This document shows positions 6,007 through 7,365 of a DNA stretch of 7,365 nucleotides, in pieces. Within the stretch, counting starts at the first letter, position 1; the number at the start of each line of letters is the position of its first letter. The DNA comes from JAHELQ01 sp965603365 (GTDB lineage: Bacteria; Acidobacteriota; Aminicenantia; UBA2199). A program made the position numbers and the translations under genes. The stretch is taken from contig CBFDCR010000129.1 of the NCBI GenBank assembly GCA_965603365.1, positions 1 through 7,365 of the forward strand. The letters run 5' to 3'. The notes below the pieces were generated by a model. That model made no database searches, was not told the DNA's origin, and worked only from the letters and a program-made list of their open reading frames with translations.

Positions 6007-7191
6007 TTATTTCTCGGCCAACAATTTTTTGATTTTATCCCGGATAAACCTGGGCTGGTTGGCGCCCACCTTGATGTAATCGATCTCACCGGCCCGATTA
6101 ATAAAAACCATGGTGGGAATTCCCACAATTTTGTAGGCTTCAAAATCCTTACCCTCATTCGAGATGGCCACCGGATAGTTGATCTGGTGCCGCTGGACAA
6201 ATTGTCTGGTTAAATCCTTTTCCACGTCCATCGGCACCCGGCCCTTGTTTTCCTTCTCATCTCGATAAAAACCGTACAGTTTGGTGAAGCCGATAATTTC
6301 CAGGCCTTTGTTCTTGTTTTGGGTGTATTCGTCGACTAAAACAGGAATAACGGCTCGGCAGGGGTCACACCAGGTGGCCCAAAAATCGACAATGACCACC
6401 TTGCCTTTGAGATCTTTTAAAGAGAGGGGCCTACTGTTAATCCAGATTTCTGCCGAGATGTCGGGCGCAGGTCGGCCCTGTAATTCCAGTTGGGCCAGCT
6501 CGAACTGAATTTCCTCTTTCATGCGCGGGTTATCGCTCAGGGATAGGGCCTTTTGCAGCATCTTCCTGGCACCTGGCAGGTCTTTTTTCTCCCTGGCAAT
6601 GGCGGCCAAATTGATATAGACTCTGGCTTTATAGACGGCGAACTGCTGAGGTATGTCGGCGGCATCTAAAAATTTCCGGGAATACTCTTCCCTGACTTCC
6701 TGTTCCCCGGAATTTAAGGCAAAGTACAGGTAAGCGGTAAACAGATCGTCCTGCCGGCTTATTTTTGACTCTATTTCTTTAAAAATATTAAATGCCTCAT
6801 CAACGGTTCCCTTTGAAAACAGGATCAGGACTTTGACCATTTTGGCTTCATTGCTTGTGTCGGTATTCTTTTCGATGATGGGGACGAGTTTTTTTTCGGC
6901 CTCGGCAAATTTCCCCATGCTCAACAATACCCTGCCCTTTAAAACTTCCATCTCATCATTGGCAGCGGCCTTCTCGTATTTCCGGTACAGTTCCTCCAAC
7001 TCCCGGCTCCTCTCTTCCTGCATGGCCTGGAATTCGTCTCTGGTGGTAATGGCCTTCATCTTTTCGGCGAATTTCTGTTGAATGGCGGAGAAGGCATCGG
7101 CAAATTCCTGCACGTCCGCTTCGCCCGCCGACTTTTGACAAGAGATCATCAAAAAGGCTGCGACTATTAAGATTATACCCTTCTTCAACAT
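6007..7191 (-). CDS. TlpA-family lipoprotein: helical repeats plus thioredoxin domain
   Basis: This 394-residue envelope protein begins with a lipoprotein signal (LMISCQK, lipobox Cys18), so it should be anchored in a membrane facing the periplasm. Residues 21-80 are highly charged and helical, perhaps a coiled coil. Residues 80-235 are paired helices with TPR-like features (GRVLLSMGKFAEAEKKL, YINLAAIAREKKDLPGARKML). From about 238 a TlpA/ResA-type domain follows: PAPDISAEIW, LSLKDLKGKVVIVDFWATWCDPC with redox cysteines C275 and C278, an insert of about 30 residues with YGFYRDEKENKG, and the cis-proline loop GIPTMVFINRAGEI (P359). The family reduces disulfides, for example in cytochrome c maturation or protein repair; the client here is unknown. 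GGAGGA five bases before ATG fixes the start. It leads a two-gene operon with the soluble thioredoxin. Confidence 0.92.
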   Translation of the reverse strand: MLKKGIILIVAAFLMISCQKSAGEADVQEFADAFSAIQQKFAEKMKAITTRDEFQAMQEERSRELEELYRKYEKAAANDEMEVLKGRVLLSMGKFAEAEKKLVPIIEKNTDTSNEAKMVKVLILFSKGTVDEAFNIFKEIESKISRQDDLFTAYLYFALNSGEQEVREEYSRKFLDAADIPQQFAVYKARVYINLAAIAREKKDLPGARKMLQKALSLSDNPRMKEEIQFELAQLELQGRPAPDISAEIWINSRPLSLKDLKGKVVIVDFWATWCDPCRAVIPVLVDEYTQNKNKGLEIIGFTKLYGFYRDEKENKGRVPMDVEKDLTRQFVQRHQINYPVAISNEGKDFEAYKIVGIPTMVFINRAGEIDYIKVGANQPRFIRDKIKKLLAEK

Positions 7192-7240
7192 GTTTCCTCC
7201 TGGTATTTGTAATTAAAATTTAACAATATTCGACTCGTCA

Positions 7241-7269
7241 ATTCTATCACACTTTTTCCCTCCTGACAA
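7241..7269 (-). promoter_or_regulatory. Promoter of the thioredoxin operon
   Basis: On the minus strand TTGTCA (7269-7264) and TAGAAT (7246-7241), each one base from consensus, are exactly 17 bases apart, and TGA precedes the -10 as an extended element. Transcription would start near 7234, about 43 bases before the lipoprotein start codon. A second, overlapping candidate (TTGACG at 7241-7236) has a less good -10. Confidence 0.55.
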
Positions 7270-7365
7270 TTATACCATCTTTTTCCCCACAAAAAAACCG
7301 CCTAAATTCAACCCAAATTTCCCATCAAGTTTTTGTTAGGGTTGTCTTGCCTGTTTTTCGATAGC

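Noticed and set aside
7270..7365. Right-edge stretch upstream of the thioredoxin operon
   Set aside because: It has A/T- and C-rich tracts and an AAATT/AATTT chance inverted repeat; I see no gene, terminator or convincing regulatory site.

Overview
The window looks like chromosomal DNA of a Gram-negative (diderm) bacterium. A lipoprotein thioredoxin with a lipobox and a small outer-membrane beta-barrel protein point to an outer membrane. The central gene trio matches, from my memory of the families, the radical-SAM peptide-maturation system first named from Bacteroidales (the 'GG-Bacteroidales' trio). Several genes, however, have strong AGGAGG-type ribosome binding sites, and the best promoter candidates are TTGACA/TATAAT-like. 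Both are atypical of Bacteroidota proper, so I lean towards another FCB-type or candidate phylum. The phylum cannot be fixed from this window.

Left part (1-1600), plus strand: a terminator-like hairpin at the left edge, then nadA (quinolinate synthase, a 4Fe-4S enzyme of NAD synthesis) and a 76-aa NifU C-terminal-type Fe-S carrier. Each gene has its own sigma-70-like promoter. The Nfu gene is followed by an elaborate set of inverted repeats ending in a T-run.

Centre (1603-4895), plus strand: a likely RiPP (ribosomally made, modified peptide) operon. A promoter and a leader of about 200 nt with further inverted repeats precede a 65-aa precursor peptide. Its leader ends near AGDG and its tail carries four cysteines. 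A 507-aa radical SAM/SPASM maturase follows, then, 2 nt further on, a 419-aa partner radical SAM-like protein. The partner keeps CX3CX2C but has lost other conserved elements. No transporter, protease or immunity gene is visible.

Right part (4903-7365), minus strand: an 8-stranded-type outer-membrane barrel protein, convergent with the RiPP operon only 7 nt away, then a two-gene redox operon. That operon is a TlpA-like lipoprotein with a helical-repeat domain and a C-terminal thioredoxin domain (CDPC), followed 2 nt later by a soluble thioredoxin (CAPC). The last 95 bases hold no gene I can support.

The Fe-S carrier, the Fe-S enzymes and the thioredoxins could all serve the radical SAM pathway, but only the trio at 1840-4895 is physically arranged as one system. 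The rest may be ordinary housekeeping neighbours.
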